A stretch of 64,000 nt of DNA from positions 1 to 64,000 of the forward strand of contig JAUYVI010000001.1 in the NCBI GenBank assembly GCA_030715195.1. The letters run 5' to 3'. The stretch comes from Dongia sedimenti. Its GTDB lineage: Bacteria > Pseudomonadota > Alphaproteobacteria > Dongiales > Dongiaceae. The position numbers and the translations under genes were made by a program. Shown here in pieces: positions 9,683 through 18,209 of the stretch (position 1 is its first letter; every line of letters begins with the position of its first letter). The notes below the pieces were generated by a model that saw nothing but the letters and a program-made list of their open reading frames with translations, searched no databases and was not told the origin of the DNA.

Positions 9683-9774
9683 CGCCGGTTAACTAGCGCT
9701 GGGGCTTGAACATTCCGCGGGCATTGCGATCTGATCTAGGCAATTCCAGCGCTTAGCCGCGAAGGCAGAGGACC

Positions 9775-11121
9775 ATGGCTTCAGCCGCCGAACAGTTAGC
9801 CTCCAACATCAATCTCGGCGCCTTCGCCAAGGCCGAGGAGCTGAAGAAGCGAATCTGGTTCACCCTGGGCGCCCTGATCGTGGCGCGCATCGGTGCCTAT
9901 ATTCCGCTGCCCGGCATCGACGCGGCGGCTTTCGCCCAGATCTTCAGCCAGCATTCGGGCGGCGTGCTCGGCATGGTGGACATGTTCGCCGGCGGCGCGA
10001 TCAGCCGGATGACCGTGTTCGCGCTGGGCATCATGCCCTACATCTCCGCCTCCATCATCATGCAGCTCATGACCTCGGTGGTGCCGAGCCTGGAAGCGCT
10101 GAAGAAGGAAGGCGAGAGCGGCCGCAAGAAGATCAACCAGTACACCCGCTATGCGACGGTCGGCCTGGCGCTGGTCCAAGCCTTCGGCATGGCCAACGGC
10201 CTGATCCGCATGGCCGGTCCCTCCGGCAGCGCGGTCATCGATCCGGGTCTCACCTTCATCGTCACCGCGGTGGTGAGCCTGACCGCCGGCACCGTCTTCC
10301 TGATGTGGATCGGCGAGCAGATCACCGCCCGCGGCATCGGCAACGGCATCTCGCTCATCATCTTCGCCGGTATCGTCGCCCGCCTGCCGACCGCGATCGA
10401 GCAGATGCTGACCCAGCTCTGGACCGGTTCGATCAGCGGCGTCTTCGTGCTGGTGGTCTTCGTCATGGTGGTCGTGGTGATCGCCGGCATCGTGTTCTTC
10501 GAGCGCGCCCAGCGCCGGCTGATCGTCCAGTATCCCAAACGCCAAGTCGGCTCGAAGATGTTCGGCGGCGAGTCCTCGCACCTGCCGCTGAAGCTGAACA
10601 GTTCCGGCGTCATCCCGCCGATCTTCGCCTCCTCGCTACTGCTGCTGCCGCTGACCGTCGCCGGCTTCTACGGTTCCAGCGCGGGTGCGCCGGGCTGGCT
10701 GCAGGACGTGATGGCCTATCTCGGCCACGGCAAGCCGCTCTACATTGTGCTCTATTGCGCGATGATCGTGTTCTTCGCCTTCTTCTACACGGCGATCGTC
10801 TTCAATCCGGACGACACCGCCGAGAACCTGAAGAAGTACAACGGCTTCATCCCAGGCATCCGTCCCGGCAAGAACACCGCCGAGTATCTGGACTATGTGC
10901 TGACCAGGCTGACCGTGCTCGGCGCCGCCTATCTCTGCGTCGTCTGCGCGCTGCCGGAAGTGCTGATCGCCAATTACGCGATCCCGTTCTACTTCGGCGG
11001 CACCAGTCTGCTGATCGTGGTCTCGGTCACCATGGACACGGTGGCGCAGATCCACTCGCATCTGCTGGCGCACCAGTACGAAGGGCTGATCAAGAAGGCC
11101 AAGCTGAGAGGCCGCCGCTAA
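9775..11121 (+). CDS. secY: Protein translocase subunit SecY
   Basis: A 448-residue polytopic inner-membrane protein, the channel of the Sec translocon with SecE and SecG. Ten membrane segments are expected. The family motifs GIMPYISASIIMQL and GIGNGISLIIFAGI are visible, as are the cytoplasmic-loop Arg/Lys-rich stretch QRRLIVQYPKRQ and the NSSGVIPPIFASS segment. The ATG follows AAGGCAGAGGACC. The position between rplO and adk is the usual spc-operon end. Confidence 0.98.
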   Translation: MASAAEQLASNINLGAFAKAEELKKRIWFTLGALIVARIGAYIPLPGIDAAAFAQIFSQHSGGVLGMVDMFAGGAISRMTVFALGIMPYISASIIMQLMTSVVPSLEALKKEGESGRKKINQYTRYATVGLALVQAFGMANGLIRMAGPSGSAVIDPGLTFIVTAVVSLTAGTVFLMWIGEQITARGIGNGISLIIFAGIVARLPTAIEQMLTQLWTGSISGVFVLVVFVMVVVVIAGIVFFERAQRRLIVQYPKRQVGSKMFGGESSHLPLKLNSSGVIPPIFASSLLLLPLTVAGFYGSSAGAPGWLQDVMAYLGHGKPLYIVLYCAMIVFFAFFYTAIVFNPDDTAENLKKYNGFIPGIRPGKNTAEYLDYVLTRLTVLGAAYLCVVCALPEVLIANYAIPFYFGGTSLLIVVSVTMDTVAQIHSHLLAHQYEGLIKKAKLRGRR

Positions 11122-11137
11122 ATCGGGGGAGAGGCGT

Positions 11138-11794
11138 TTGAATCTGATTCTGCTGGGGCCTCCCGGGGCAGGGAAGGGGACCCAGGCCAAGAAACTGACC
11201 GACGAGCGGGGACTCGTGCAGCTTTCGACCGGCGACATGCTGCGGGCGGAAGTGGCGTCCGGCTCGGCGCTCGGGATCGAGGCCAAGAAGGTCATGGATG
11301 CGGGCCAGCTGGTCTCGGACGCGGTCGTGATCGGCATGATCGACAAGCGGACCGAGCAGCCGGATTGCGCCAAGGGTTTCGTGCTGGACGGTTTCCCGCG
11401 CACCGAGCCCCAGGCCGAGGCGCTGGACGCCATGCTGGCGAAGAAGGGCAAGAAGATCGACGCGGTGATCGAGATCGCCGTCGATGAGGCGGCCCTGATC
11501 GAGCGGATTTCGGGGCGGTTCACCTGCGCCAAATGCGGGACGGGCTACCACGACAAGTTCGCCCGGCCGAAGAAGGACGGGATCTGCGACAAATGCGGCA
11601 GTACCGAGTTCGTGCGCCGGGCTGACGATAATGCAGAGACCGTGAAGGCCCGCCTGGTCGCCTATCGCAAGCAGACGGCGCCGATCCTGCCCTACTACAA
11701 GGCCAAAGGCTTGCTGCATTCGGTGGACGGCATGGCAGATATGTCGGAAGTGGCCGGGCAGATCGATCGGGTCTTGGCTGGGGTTAAGGTCTAA
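11138..11794 (+). CDS. adk: Adenylate kinase (zinc-lid type)
   Basis: Adenylate kinase interconverts ATP + AMP and 2 ADP in the cytoplasm. The 218 residues have the P-loop GPPGAGKGT (7-15), the AMP-binding STGDMLR and DGFPRT segments, and a full-length LID domain. The LID carries two CxxC pairs (Cys130/133 and Cys150/153), the structural zinc site found in many Gram-positive and some proteobacterial enzymes. The start is a TTG at 11138, set by a GGGGGAGAGG ribosome-binding site and by the invariant MNLILLGPPG N-terminus; no ATG is available. Confidence 0.97.
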   Translation: MNLILLGPPGAGKGTQAKKLTDERGLVQLSTGDMLRAEVASGSALGIEAKKVMDAGQLVSDAVVIGMIDKRTEQPDCAKGFVLDGFPRTEPQAEALDAMLAKKGKKIDAVIEIAVDEAALIERISGRFTCAKCGTGYHDKFARPKKDGICDKCGSTEFVRRADDNAETVKARLVAYRKQTAPILPYYKAKGLLHSVDGMADMSEVAGQIDRVLAGVKV

Positions 11795-11845
11795 GCATCT
11801 GATCTGATGGAATAAATTTGCGCTAGCATGGATCTTGCGCAGTGG

Positions 11846-11873
11846 TTGACGGGCAGGCGAATCTTCATATAAT
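11846..11873 (+). promoter_or_regulatory. Sigma-70-type promoter for the rpsM-rpsK-rpoA-rplQ operon
   Basis: TTGACG (11846-11851) and a perfect TATAAT (11868-11873) are separated by 16 bases in the 154-base gap between adk and rpsM. Both boxes are near consensus, and TATAAT is rare in DNA this GC-rich. Initiation around 11880 would give an rpsM leader of about 70 bases, making the alpha operon at least partly independent of the upstream S10/spc transcript. Confidence 0.75.
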
Positions 11874-11948
11874 GCGCGCCTCTCGACCACCCAGGTGACC
11901 GAGCTGTTTCGTGTTGCCGTGATCCGGGAATATTGAGGAGTTACCACA

Positions 11949-12326
11949 GTGGCGCGTATTGCCGGCGTCAACATCCCGACGCAAAAGCGGGTGATCATCG
12001 GCCTGACCTACATCACCGGCATCGGCCCGGCGAAGGCCAAGGAAATCGTCGAGAAGGTGGGCCTTCCGGCCGACCGGCGCGTCAGCCAGCTGACCGACGC
12101 CGAGGTCGTGAAGATCCGCGAAGTGATCGACCAGGGCTACACCGTGGAAGGCGACCTCCGCCGCCAGACCGCGATGAACATCAAGCGTCTGATGGATCTC
12201 GGCTGCTATCGCGGCCTGCGTCATCGCAAGGGCCTGCCGGTCCACGGCCAGCGCACGCATACCAATGCGCGCACCCGCAAGGGCAAGGCCGTCGCGATCG
12301 CCGGCAAGAAGCAGGTCACGAAGTAA
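11949..12326 (+). CDS. rpsM: 30S ribosomal protein S13
   Basis: A 125-residue S13 ([21 protein letters not shown]...) with the C-terminal [15 protein letters not shown] that reaches tRNA. S13 forms intersubunit bridges from the 30S head. The start is GTG at 11949, 9 bases after a TTGAGGAG ribosome-binding site. It is the first gene after the internal promoter at 11846-11873. Confidence 0.98.
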   Translation: MARIAGVNIPTQKRVIIGLTYITGIGPAKAKEIVEKVGLPADRRVSQLTDAEVVKIREVIDQGYTVEGDLRRQTAMNIKRLMDLGCYRGLRHRKGLPVHGQRTHTNARTRKGKAVAIAGKKQVTK

Positions 12327-12391
12327 TCTAGGAACTCGCGGGGCGCCTTCGGATCGACGAGGGCCTCGCGCATAAGGAACGGACAGAAGAC

Positions 12392-12802
12392 ATGGCCAAA
12401 CCAGCAGCAGACGGCAAGCCCGGCGGCGGGCGCGTCAAGCGGCGCGAGCGCAAGAACATCACCTCCGGCGTCGCGCATGTGAACGCCAGCTTCAACAACA
12501 CCATGATCACCATCACCGACGACCAGGGCAATGCCGTCGCCTGGGCCTCGTCGGGCAGCAACGGCTTCAAGGGTTCGCGCAAGTCCACGCCGTATGCGGC
12601 GCAGGTTGCCGCCGATGCCGCCGCGAAGAAGGCGATGGAGCATGGCGTGAAGACCCTGGAAGTCCAGGTGCGCGGTCCCGGTTCCGGCCGCGAGAGCGCG
12701 CTCCGCGCGCTGCAGGCGGCGGGTTTCACGATCACCTCGATCCGCGACGTGACGCCGATCCCGCACAACGGCTGCCGGCCGCCGAAGCGCCGCCGCGTCT
12801 GA
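12392..12802 (+). CDS. rpsK: 30S ribosomal protein S11
   Basis: A 136-residue S11, with the conserved [18 protein letters not shown] and the C-terminal [19 protein letters not shown]11 sits on the platform and touches mRNA at the E site. About 13 N-terminal residues (Lys/Pro/Gly-rich) precede the core. It starts 65 bases after rpsM with an AAGGAACGGACAG ribosome-binding region. Confidence 0.98.
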   Translation: MAKPAADGKPGGGRVKRRERKNITSGVAHVNASFNNTMITITDDQGNAVAWASSGSNGFKGSRKSTPYAAQVAADAAAKKAMEHGVKTLEVQVRGPGSGRESALRALQAAGFTITSIRDVTPIPHNGCRPPKRRRV

Positions 12803-12811
12803 TCTAGGATT

Positions 12812-12833
12812 TCGGCCGCGGGCACTCGCGGCC
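12812..12833 (+). other. Hairpin in the rpsK-rpoA intergenic leader
   Basis: A perfect 8-bp stem, CGGCCGCG (12812-12819) with CGCGGCCG (12826-12833), encloses GGCACT. It lies 9 bases after the rpsK stop and ~100 bases before rpoA. No T-run follows, so termination is unlikely. A processing or attenuation role is possible but not shown. Confidence 0.4.
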
Positions 12834-12935
12834 GTATAGCTTCGAATGCGGGCCTCGAATCCGGGGTCCGCTTTTCGAATTTAGGGCGCCGAGCGATTGA
12901 ATGGCTGCGGGGCTCGAAGCGAAAGGACCAAACCT

Positions 12936-13949
12936 GTGATTCAGAAGAACTGGACCGAGCTGATTAAGCCGAACAAGAAGGTCGATGCCGGCGGCGACGC
13001 CAAGCGTTTCGGCACCATCATCGCCGAGCCGCTGGAGCGGGGTTTCGGCCTCACCCTCGGCAACGCGCTGCGCCGCGTGCTGTTGTCCTCGCTGCAGGGC
13101 GCCGCGGTCACCGCGGTGCACATCGAAGGCGTGCTGCACGAGTTCTCGTCGATCCCCGGCGTGCGCGAGGACGTGACCGATATCGTCCTCAACATCAAGC
13201 AGATCGCGCTCCGGATGTCCGGCGACGGCCCGAAGCGCATGCGCCTGAAGGCCCAGGGTCCGGGCGAAGTGAAGGCGGGCCAGATCGAAGCGGGTCACGA
13301 CATCGAGATCCTCAACCCGGATCTCGTGCTTTGCACGCTCGACCAGGGTGCGAACCTTGCGATCGAGTTCACGGTCAACACCGGCAAGGGCTACATCGCC
13401 GCTTCGCAGAACCGTCCCGAGGATGCGCCGATCGGTCTCATTCCGGTCGATGCGATCTTCTCGCCGGTCCGTAAGGTCTCCTACAAGGTCGAGAACAGCC
13501 GCGTCGGCCAGGTCACCGACTATGACCGCCTGTCGCTGCAGATCGAGACCAACGGTGCGATGACCCCGGAGGATTCGGTGGCGATCGCCTCCCGCATCCT
13601 GCAGGATCAGCTCCAGCTGTTCATCAACTTCGAGGAGCCGACCGCCGTCATGGCGGAGGAGCGGACCTCCGAGCCGCCGTTCAACCGCAACCTGCTCCGC
13701 AAGGTCGACGAACTCGAGCTTTCGGTGCGTTCGGCGAACTGCCTGAAGAACGACAACATCGTCTATATCGGCGACCTGGTGCAGAAGACCGAGGCGGAAA
13801 TGCTCCGCACCCCGAACTTCGGCCGCAAGTCGCTGAACGAGATCAAGGAAGTGCTGGCGCAGATGGGTCTCCATCTCGGTATGGAAATCCCGAACTGGCC
13901 GCCGGAGAACATCGAAGAACTGGCGAAGCGGCTCGACGAGCCGTACTGA
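12936..13949 (+). CDS. rpoA: DNA-directed RNA polymerase subunit alpha
   Basis: A 337-residue RNA polymerase alpha subunit. The N-terminal dimerisation/assembly domain (~1-235) includes [22 protein letters not shown]. The C-terminal domain has [14 protein letters not shown] and [17 protein letters not shown], which bind UP elements and activators. I set the start at the GTG at 12936, giving [14 protein letters not shown], after a GAAAGGACC ribosome-binding site; an in-frame ATG at 12897 would add 13 atypical residues. It lies 133 bases after rpsK. Confidence 0.98.
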   Translation: MIQKNWTELIKPNKKVDAGGDAKRFGTIIAEPLERGFGLTLGNALRRVLLSSLQGAAVTAVHIEGVLHEFSSIPGVREDVTDIVLNIKQIALRMSGDGPKRMRLKAQGPGEVKAGQIEAGHDIEILNPDLVLCTLDQGANLAIEFTVNTGKGYIAASQNRPEDAPIGLIPVDAIFSPVRKVSYKVENSRVGQVTDYDRLSLQIETNGAMTPEDSVAIASRILQDQLQLFINFEEPTAVMAEERTSEPPFNRNLLRKVDELELSVRSANCLKNDNIVYIGDLVQKTEAEMLRTPNFGRKSLNEIKEVLAQMGLHLGMEIPNWPPENIEELAKRLDEPY

Positions 13950-13997
13950 CTGAACCCGTCTTAAGGCAGGGCCATCCGGCCCGAACCCGAGCGTTCA

Positions 13998-14015
13998 CGA
14001 TATCACGTGATATCG
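13998..14015. repeat. 18-bp perfect palindrome between rpoA and rplQ
   Basis: CGATATCACGTGATATCG is fully self-complementary with no spacer and lies 48 bases after the rpoA stop and 73 before rplQ. It is AT-richer than the flanking DNA. It could be a protein-binding site or a short RNA hairpin. No T-tract follows, so it does not look like a terminator. Confidence 0.6.
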
Positions 14016-14088
14016 CGGCACCCGGGTCCCGCAATCGGTCTCGCCCTCGATATGAAAGAGGGAAGGCCAGTGAGAGAGGAGAGGAACC

Positions 14089-14514
14089 ATGCGTCACGGC
14101 ATGTCCGGGCGTAAGCTCAATCGGACCAAGAGCCATCGCAAGGCACTGTTCATGAATCTGTCCCAGGCGCTGATCAAGCATGAGCAGATCAAGACCACCC
14201 TGCCGAAGGCGAAGGACCTGCGTCCGGTCGTCGAGAAGCTGGTCACCCTCGGCAAGCGCGGCGGCCTCCATGCCCGCCGTCAGCTCATCTCTCACCTGCA
14301 GGACGAGAAGCTGGTGACGAAGCTGATGACCGTTTTGGCCGACCGCTACAAGGGTCGTCCGGGCGGCTACACCCGCGTGCTGAAGGCTGGTTTCCGCTAC
14401 GGTGACGCTGCGCCAATGGCGATCATCGAGTTCGTGGACCGCGACCCTGCCGCCAAGGGCACCGATTCCGGCCCGACCGCGGAGAAGAAGTCCGAGGAAG
14501 CCGAAGCCGCGTAA
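14089..14514 (+). CDS. rplQ: 50S ribosomal protein L17
   Basis: A 141-residue L17 starting [25 protein letters not shown]17 lies near the tunnel exit. Residues ~115 onward ([10 protein letters not shown]... to the end) include a short acidic, Ala-rich tail beyond the core. The ATG follows GAGGAGAGGAACC. It is the last gene of the alpha operon; a strong terminator follows. Confidence 0.98.
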   Translation: MRHGMSGRKLNRTKSHRKALFMNLSQALIKHEQIKTTLPKAKDLRPVVEKLVTLGKRGGLHARRQLISHLQDEKLVTKLMTVLADRYKGRPGGYTRVLKAGFRYGDAAPMAIIEFVDRDPAAKGTDSGPTAEKKSEEAEAA

Positions 14515-14540
14515 GGCGCGCTTCGCGCGACGAAGTTGTG

Positions 14541-14576
14541 AAGGGGCGGCGCCGTCGGTGCCGCCCCTTTGCTTTT
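14541..14576 (+). terminator. Intrinsic terminator after rplQ
   Basis: AAGGGGCGGC (14541-14550) pairs perfectly with GCCGCCCCTT (14560-14569) around a 9-base loop and is followed by TGCTTTTT. This is a 10-bp GC-rich stem with a U-tract 26 bases after the rplQ stop, ending the ribosomal supercluster. Confidence 0.88.
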
Positions 14577-14651
14577 TCGGCCCTTAATGGCCAAGTAGAC
14601 GGAATGGTAAGCACCCCGATCGGACTGCCGTTGCTGAAGACTGGAAGAACA

Positions 14652-16037
14652 ATGATGCTCCGACTTGCAGCCTCTCTCGCCCTGGCTCTCTTCCTTGCGA
14701 CGCCCGCGTTCGCCCAGGAGGTGGTGCCGCAGACCAAGACCCAGATCGAGCTCACCTTCGCGCCGCTGGTGAAGAAGGCGGCGCCGGCGGTGGTGAACAT
14801 CTTCACCCGCACCGTGGTCAAGGAGCGGCCGGTCTCGCCGTTCTTCGACGATCCGTTCTTCCAGCAGTTCTTCGGCAGTCAGACGCCACGGGAAAGGGTG
14901 CAGAATTCGCTGGGCTCCGGCGTCGTCGTCCGGCCGGACGGGCTGATCGTCACCAACAACCACGTCATCGCCAAGGCCGACGAGATCCGGGTCGTGCTGA
15001 GCGACGGGCGCGAGTTTCCGGCGACGGTGATCGCGGCGGACGAGAAGTTCGACATCGGAATTCTCAAGATCGAGACCAAGGGCGAGGTGCTGCCCACCCT
15101 GGAGCTGAAGGATTCCGACGACATCAATGTCGGCGATCTGGTCCTGGCGATCGGCAATCCGTTCGGCGTCGGCCAGACCGTCACCATGGGCATCGTCTCG
15201 GCGCTGGCACGCACCAACATCGGGGTCGGCGACTACGGCTACTACATCCAGACCGATGCCGCGATCAATCCGGGCAATTCGGGCGGTGCGCTGATCGGGA
15301 CCGATGGCAAGCTGATCGGCATCAACACCGCGATCTATTCCAAGACCGGCGGCAGCATCGGCATCGGCTTCGCGATTCCGTCCAACATGGTCGCCCGCAT
15401 CCTCGATGCGGAGGCCAGCGGCGGCAAGCTGGTGCAGCCCTGGATCGGCGTTTCCGGCGAGGCGCTGACCGCCGATATCGCGGTCAGCATGGGCCTGCCG
15501 CATCCCGGCGGCGTCGTGGTGCAGCAGGTCTACCCGATGGGCCCGGCCGACCGTGCCGGCCTGCAGCCGGGCGACGTTATCGTCGGGGTGAATGACCGCA
15601 ACATCGGGGATCCGGGCGGATTGCGGTTCCGACTCGCGACCCAGAAGGTCGGCGGCACCGCTTCGCTGAACGTGGTCCGCCGCGGCAAGCCGCTCGACCT
15701 GCCGGTGAAGCTGATCGAGGCGCCGGAGCAACCGGCGCGCGACGAGACCGAGCTCAAGGGCGAGCAGCCGCTGAACGGCGCCGTGGTCGTCAACCTCTCG
15801 CCCGCGGTCAGCGACGAACTCGGCGTCGGCGAGTGGAAGGGTGTCGCGATCCTGAAAATCCGCCGCGGCTCCTATCCGGACAAGATCGGTCTCGAGCCCG
15901 GCGATCTCTTGACCAAGATCAACGGCAGGGATGTCTATTCGGTCGACGAGGTGGTGGCCGTCGTGAGCCAGCCCGCCGACCAATGGAGCCTCACAGTCAG
16001 CCGCAACGGCCAGAGCAAGACCATCGAGGTGCGCTGA
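14652..16037 (+). CDS. Do/DegQ-family periplasmic serine endoprotease
   Basis: A 461-residue secreted HtrA-type protease/chaperone for envelope quality control. A signal peptide (residues 1-21, ending ATPAFA) precedes a trypsin-like domain. The catalytic triad is visible as His104 in TNNHVIA, Asp134 in FDIGILK and Ser210 in NPGNSGGAL. Two PDZ domains follow (about 250-345 and 365-461). I chose the ATG at 14652 (an adjacent ATG is at 14655) because it begins the signal peptide and follows GGAAG; the frame is open farther upstream but runs through the terminator. DegP, DegQ and DegS cannot be separated by eye, though two PDZ domains argue against DegS. Confidence 0.93.
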   Translation: MMLRLAASLALALFLATPAFAQEVVPQTKTQIELTFAPLVKKAAPAVVNIFTRTVVKERPVSPFFDDPFFQQFFGSQTPRERVQNSLGSGVVVRPDGLIVTNNHVIAKADEIRVVLSDGREFPATVIAADEKFDIGILKIETKGEVLPTLELKDSDDINVGDLVLAIGNPFGVGQTVTMGIVSALARTNIGVGDYGYYIQTDAAINPGNSGGALIGTDGKLIGINTAIYSKTGGSIGIGFAIPSNMVARILDAEASGGKLVQPWIGVSGEALTADIAVSMGLPHPGGVVVQQVYPMGPADRAGLQPGDVIVGVNDRNIGDPGGLRFRLATQKVGGTASLNVVRRGKPLDLPVKLIEAPEQPARDETELKGEQPLNGAVVVNLSPAVSDELGVGEWKGVAILKIRRGSYPDKIGLEPGDLLTKINGRDVYSVDEVVAVVSQPADQWSLTVSRNGQSKTIEVR

Positions 16038-16038
16038 C

Positions 16039-17364
16039 GTGGTGAGCCTGTTCGAGCAGAACGCGCCGCGGCCTTTGGCCGACCGCTTGCGGCCGCGCCG
16101 GCTCGACGAGGTCGTCGGCCAGGACCATCTGATCGGCCCGGAAGCGCCGATCGGCCGCATGCTGAAAAACGGCCAGATCTCGTCGATGATCCTCTGGGGC
16201 CCGCCCGGCTGCGGCAAGACGACGATGGCGCGCCTGCTGGCCGAGCAGGTGAATCTCGCCTTCGAGCCTCTTTCGGCGGTGTTCTCCGGCGTCGCCGATT
16301 TGCGCAAGGTGTTCGAGGCCGCGCGCGAGCGGCGGCGGATGGGCGAGGGGACGCTGCTCTTCGTCGATGAGATCCATCGCTTCAACCGGGCGCAGCAAGA
16401 TGGCTTTCTCCCTTACGTCGAGGACGGCACGGTGGTGCTGGTCGGTGCGACGACCGAGAACCCCTCTTTCGAGCTGAACGGCGCGCTGCTCTCGCGCTGC
16501 CAGGTCTTCGTGCTGAATCGCTTGGATGACGCGGCGATGGAGCAGCTGCTGGAGCGCGCCGAGGCGACCATGCACCAGCGCCTGCCGCTCGACGCCGATG
16601 CCCGCGCCGCCGTCCGCGCCATGGCCGACGGCGATGGTCGCTATTTGCTGAACATGGCGGAAGAGCTGTTTCGCCTGCCGCCGGAGAAGGCCCTCGATCC
16701 GTCCGGCCTGGCGAAGGCCGTGCAGAAGCGGGCGCCGCTCTACGACAAGGCCCAGGAAGGCCATTACAACCTGATCAGCGCGCTGCACAAGTCCCTGCGC
16801 GGTTCCGATACCGATGCGGCGCTCTACTGGCTGGCGCGCATGCTGGCCGGCGGCGAGGACCCGCTCTACATCGCGCGGCGGCTGGTGCGCTTCGCGGTCG
16901 AGGATATCGGCATGGCCGATCCCAACGCGCTGCCGCAGGCGATCGCCGCCTGGGACACCTATGAGCGCCTGGGGTCTCCCGAGGGCGAGCTCGCGATCGC
17001 CCATTGCGTCATCTATCTCGGCACCGCGCCGAAATCGAACGCGGCCTATATGGCCTACAACAATTCCGTTCGTGCCGCGAAAGAGACCGGCTCGCTCATG
17101 CCGCCCAAGCACATCCTGAACGCGCCGACCAAGCTGATGAAGGAGATCGGCTACGGCAAGGGCTATGAATATGATCATGATACGGCCGACGGCTTTTCAG
17201 GTCAGAACTACTTCCCTGAAGGCATGGCGCGGCGCCGTTTCTACCAACCGAAGGAGCGCGGCTTCGAGCGCGAGATCATCAAACGCCTCGAATACTGGGA
17301 TCGGCTCCGCGCGAAGCGCGACACGGACGGCGGCGCGAAGCGCGGCGACGAGAACAACGATTGA
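16039..17364 (+). CDS. rarA: Replication-associated recombination protein A (AAA+ ATPase RarA/MgsA)
   Basis: A 441-residue clamp-loader-like AAA+ ATPase that acts at stalled or gapped replication forks. The Walker A GPPGCGKT is at 54-61 and Walker B LLFVDEIHRF at ~106-115. The RarA-specific C-terminus (YMAYNNSVRAAKETGSLMPPKHI and YDHDTADGFSGQNYFPEGM) is present. The start is a GTG at 16039 or 16042, one base after the degQ-like stop, so the two genes are probably co-translated. The C-terminal ~20 residues are a charged tail. Confidence 0.95.
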   Translation: MVSLFEQNAPRPLADRLRPRRLDEVVGQDHLIGPEAPIGRMLKNGQISSMILWGPPGCGKTTMARLLAEQVNLAFEPLSAVFSGVADLRKVFEAARERRRMGEGTLLFVDEIHRFNRAQQDGFLPYVEDGTVVLVGATTENPSFELNGALLSRCQVFVLNRLDDAAMEQLLERAEATMHQRLPLDADARAAVRAMADGDGRYLLNMAEELFRLPPEKALDPSGLAKAVQKRAPLYDKAQEGHYNLISALHKSLRGSDTDAALYWLARMLAGGEDPLYIARRLVRFAVEDIGMADPNALPQAIAAWDTYERLGSPEGELAIAHCVIYLGTAPKSNAAYMAYNNSVRAAKETGSLMPPKHILNAPTKLMKEIGYGKGYEYDHDTADGFSGQNYFPEGMARRRFYQPKERGFEREIIKRLEYWDRLRAKRDTDGGAKRGDENND

Positions 17365-17539
17365 ACGGCGCGAAACTTGCCTGAAGTTATCTGACCACGT
17401 GCAAGACAAAAAGCCTTGCACGACGGTCGCTTGAGCCATGCACCGGGTGGGCTTGCCAGCCCTTCGGACCTGGGGCTAGGGTTCCGGCGAAATTTGGTTG
17501 GGCTTCGGGGGAAGTCCGTTCGAAGAGGTTCGGGGCAGT

Positions 17540-18196
17540 ATGAAAGAGTATCTGGCGCCGGAGCGTGAACGGGTCGCTCTGATCACCATCGACGCACAAC
17601 GCGATTTCGTCCTTCCCAATTCGCCCGCCACGGTCGGTGGCGCGCTTGCAACGGTCCCGGCGATGCGCCGCCTGATCGATGCCTTCCGATCCGCCGGCGC
17701 GCCGATCGTGCACACGCTCAGGCTCTATCGCTGCAACGGCTCGAATGTCGATCTCTGCCATCGCGCGGCGATCGAAGCCGGCCAGCGAATCGTCATGCCG
17801 GGCACCTCGGGTGCCGAACTGATCGACGAGCTGAAGCCCAGCCTCGGTCAGCGCCTCGAGCCGGAGCTGCTGCTCGACGGCAAGCTCCAAGAGGTCGGCC
17901 ACCGCGAGTGGCTCTGCTACAAGCCGCGCCTCTCCGCTTTCTTCCAGACTCCGCTTGAAGATCACCTGAAGTCGCTCGGCATCACCACCATCGTTCTCTG
18001 CGGCACCGATTTTCCGACCTCTCCCCGCTCGACGGTCTACGCCGCCTCCAACCGGGATTTCCGCATCGTCCTCGCCACCGACGCCATTTCCGGCGCGACC
18101 GATGCCGGCCTCGACGAGCTCGCGCAGATCGGCGTCTACCTGATGAGCAGCGAGCAGCTTCTCAACTGGCTGAAGCGCGACCGTCAGGCTGCCTGA
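17540..18196 (+). CDS. Isochorismatase-fold (cysteine hydrolase family) protein with Ser at the nucleophile position
   Basis: A 218-residue cytoplasmic protein. The fold is recognised from the N-terminal TIDAQRDF (Asp18), CYKPRLSAFF (Lys128) and the C-terminal LCGTDFPTSPRSTVYAAS. In amidase members the catalytic Cys lies in the FPxCPR-like position; here Ser161 occupies it. Isochorismatase-type members also lack that Cys, so the reaction cannot be assigned. The start at 17540 was chosen over an upstream ATG because it is next to the conserved N-terminus. The gene lies 175 bases after rarA and 13 before rluC. Confidence 0.8.
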   Translation: MKEYLAPERERVALITIDAQRDFVLPNSPATVGGALATVPAMRRLIDAFRSAGAPIVHTLRLYRCNGSNVDLCHRAAIEAGQRIVMPGTSGAELIDELKPSLGQRLEPELLLDGKLQEVGHREWLCYKPRLSAFFQTPLEDHLKSLGITTIVLCGTDFPTSPRSTVYAASNRDFRIVLATDAISGATDAGLDELAQIGVYLMSSEQLLNWLKRDRQAA

Positions 18197-18209
18197 TGCG
18201 ACGCCGGCC

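Noticed and set aside
9693-9756. Inverted repeat in the rplO-secY gap (AGCGCTGG at 9695-9702 with CCAGCGCT at 9746-9753)
   Set aside because: The arms are only 8 bp with a 43-base loop and no U-tract. It could occur by chance in GC-rich DNA.
17398-17422. Hairpin CGTGCAAG/CTTGCACG after rarA
   Set aside because: The stem is 8 bp with an A-rich loop but neither strand has a following T-run, so I did not call a terminator.
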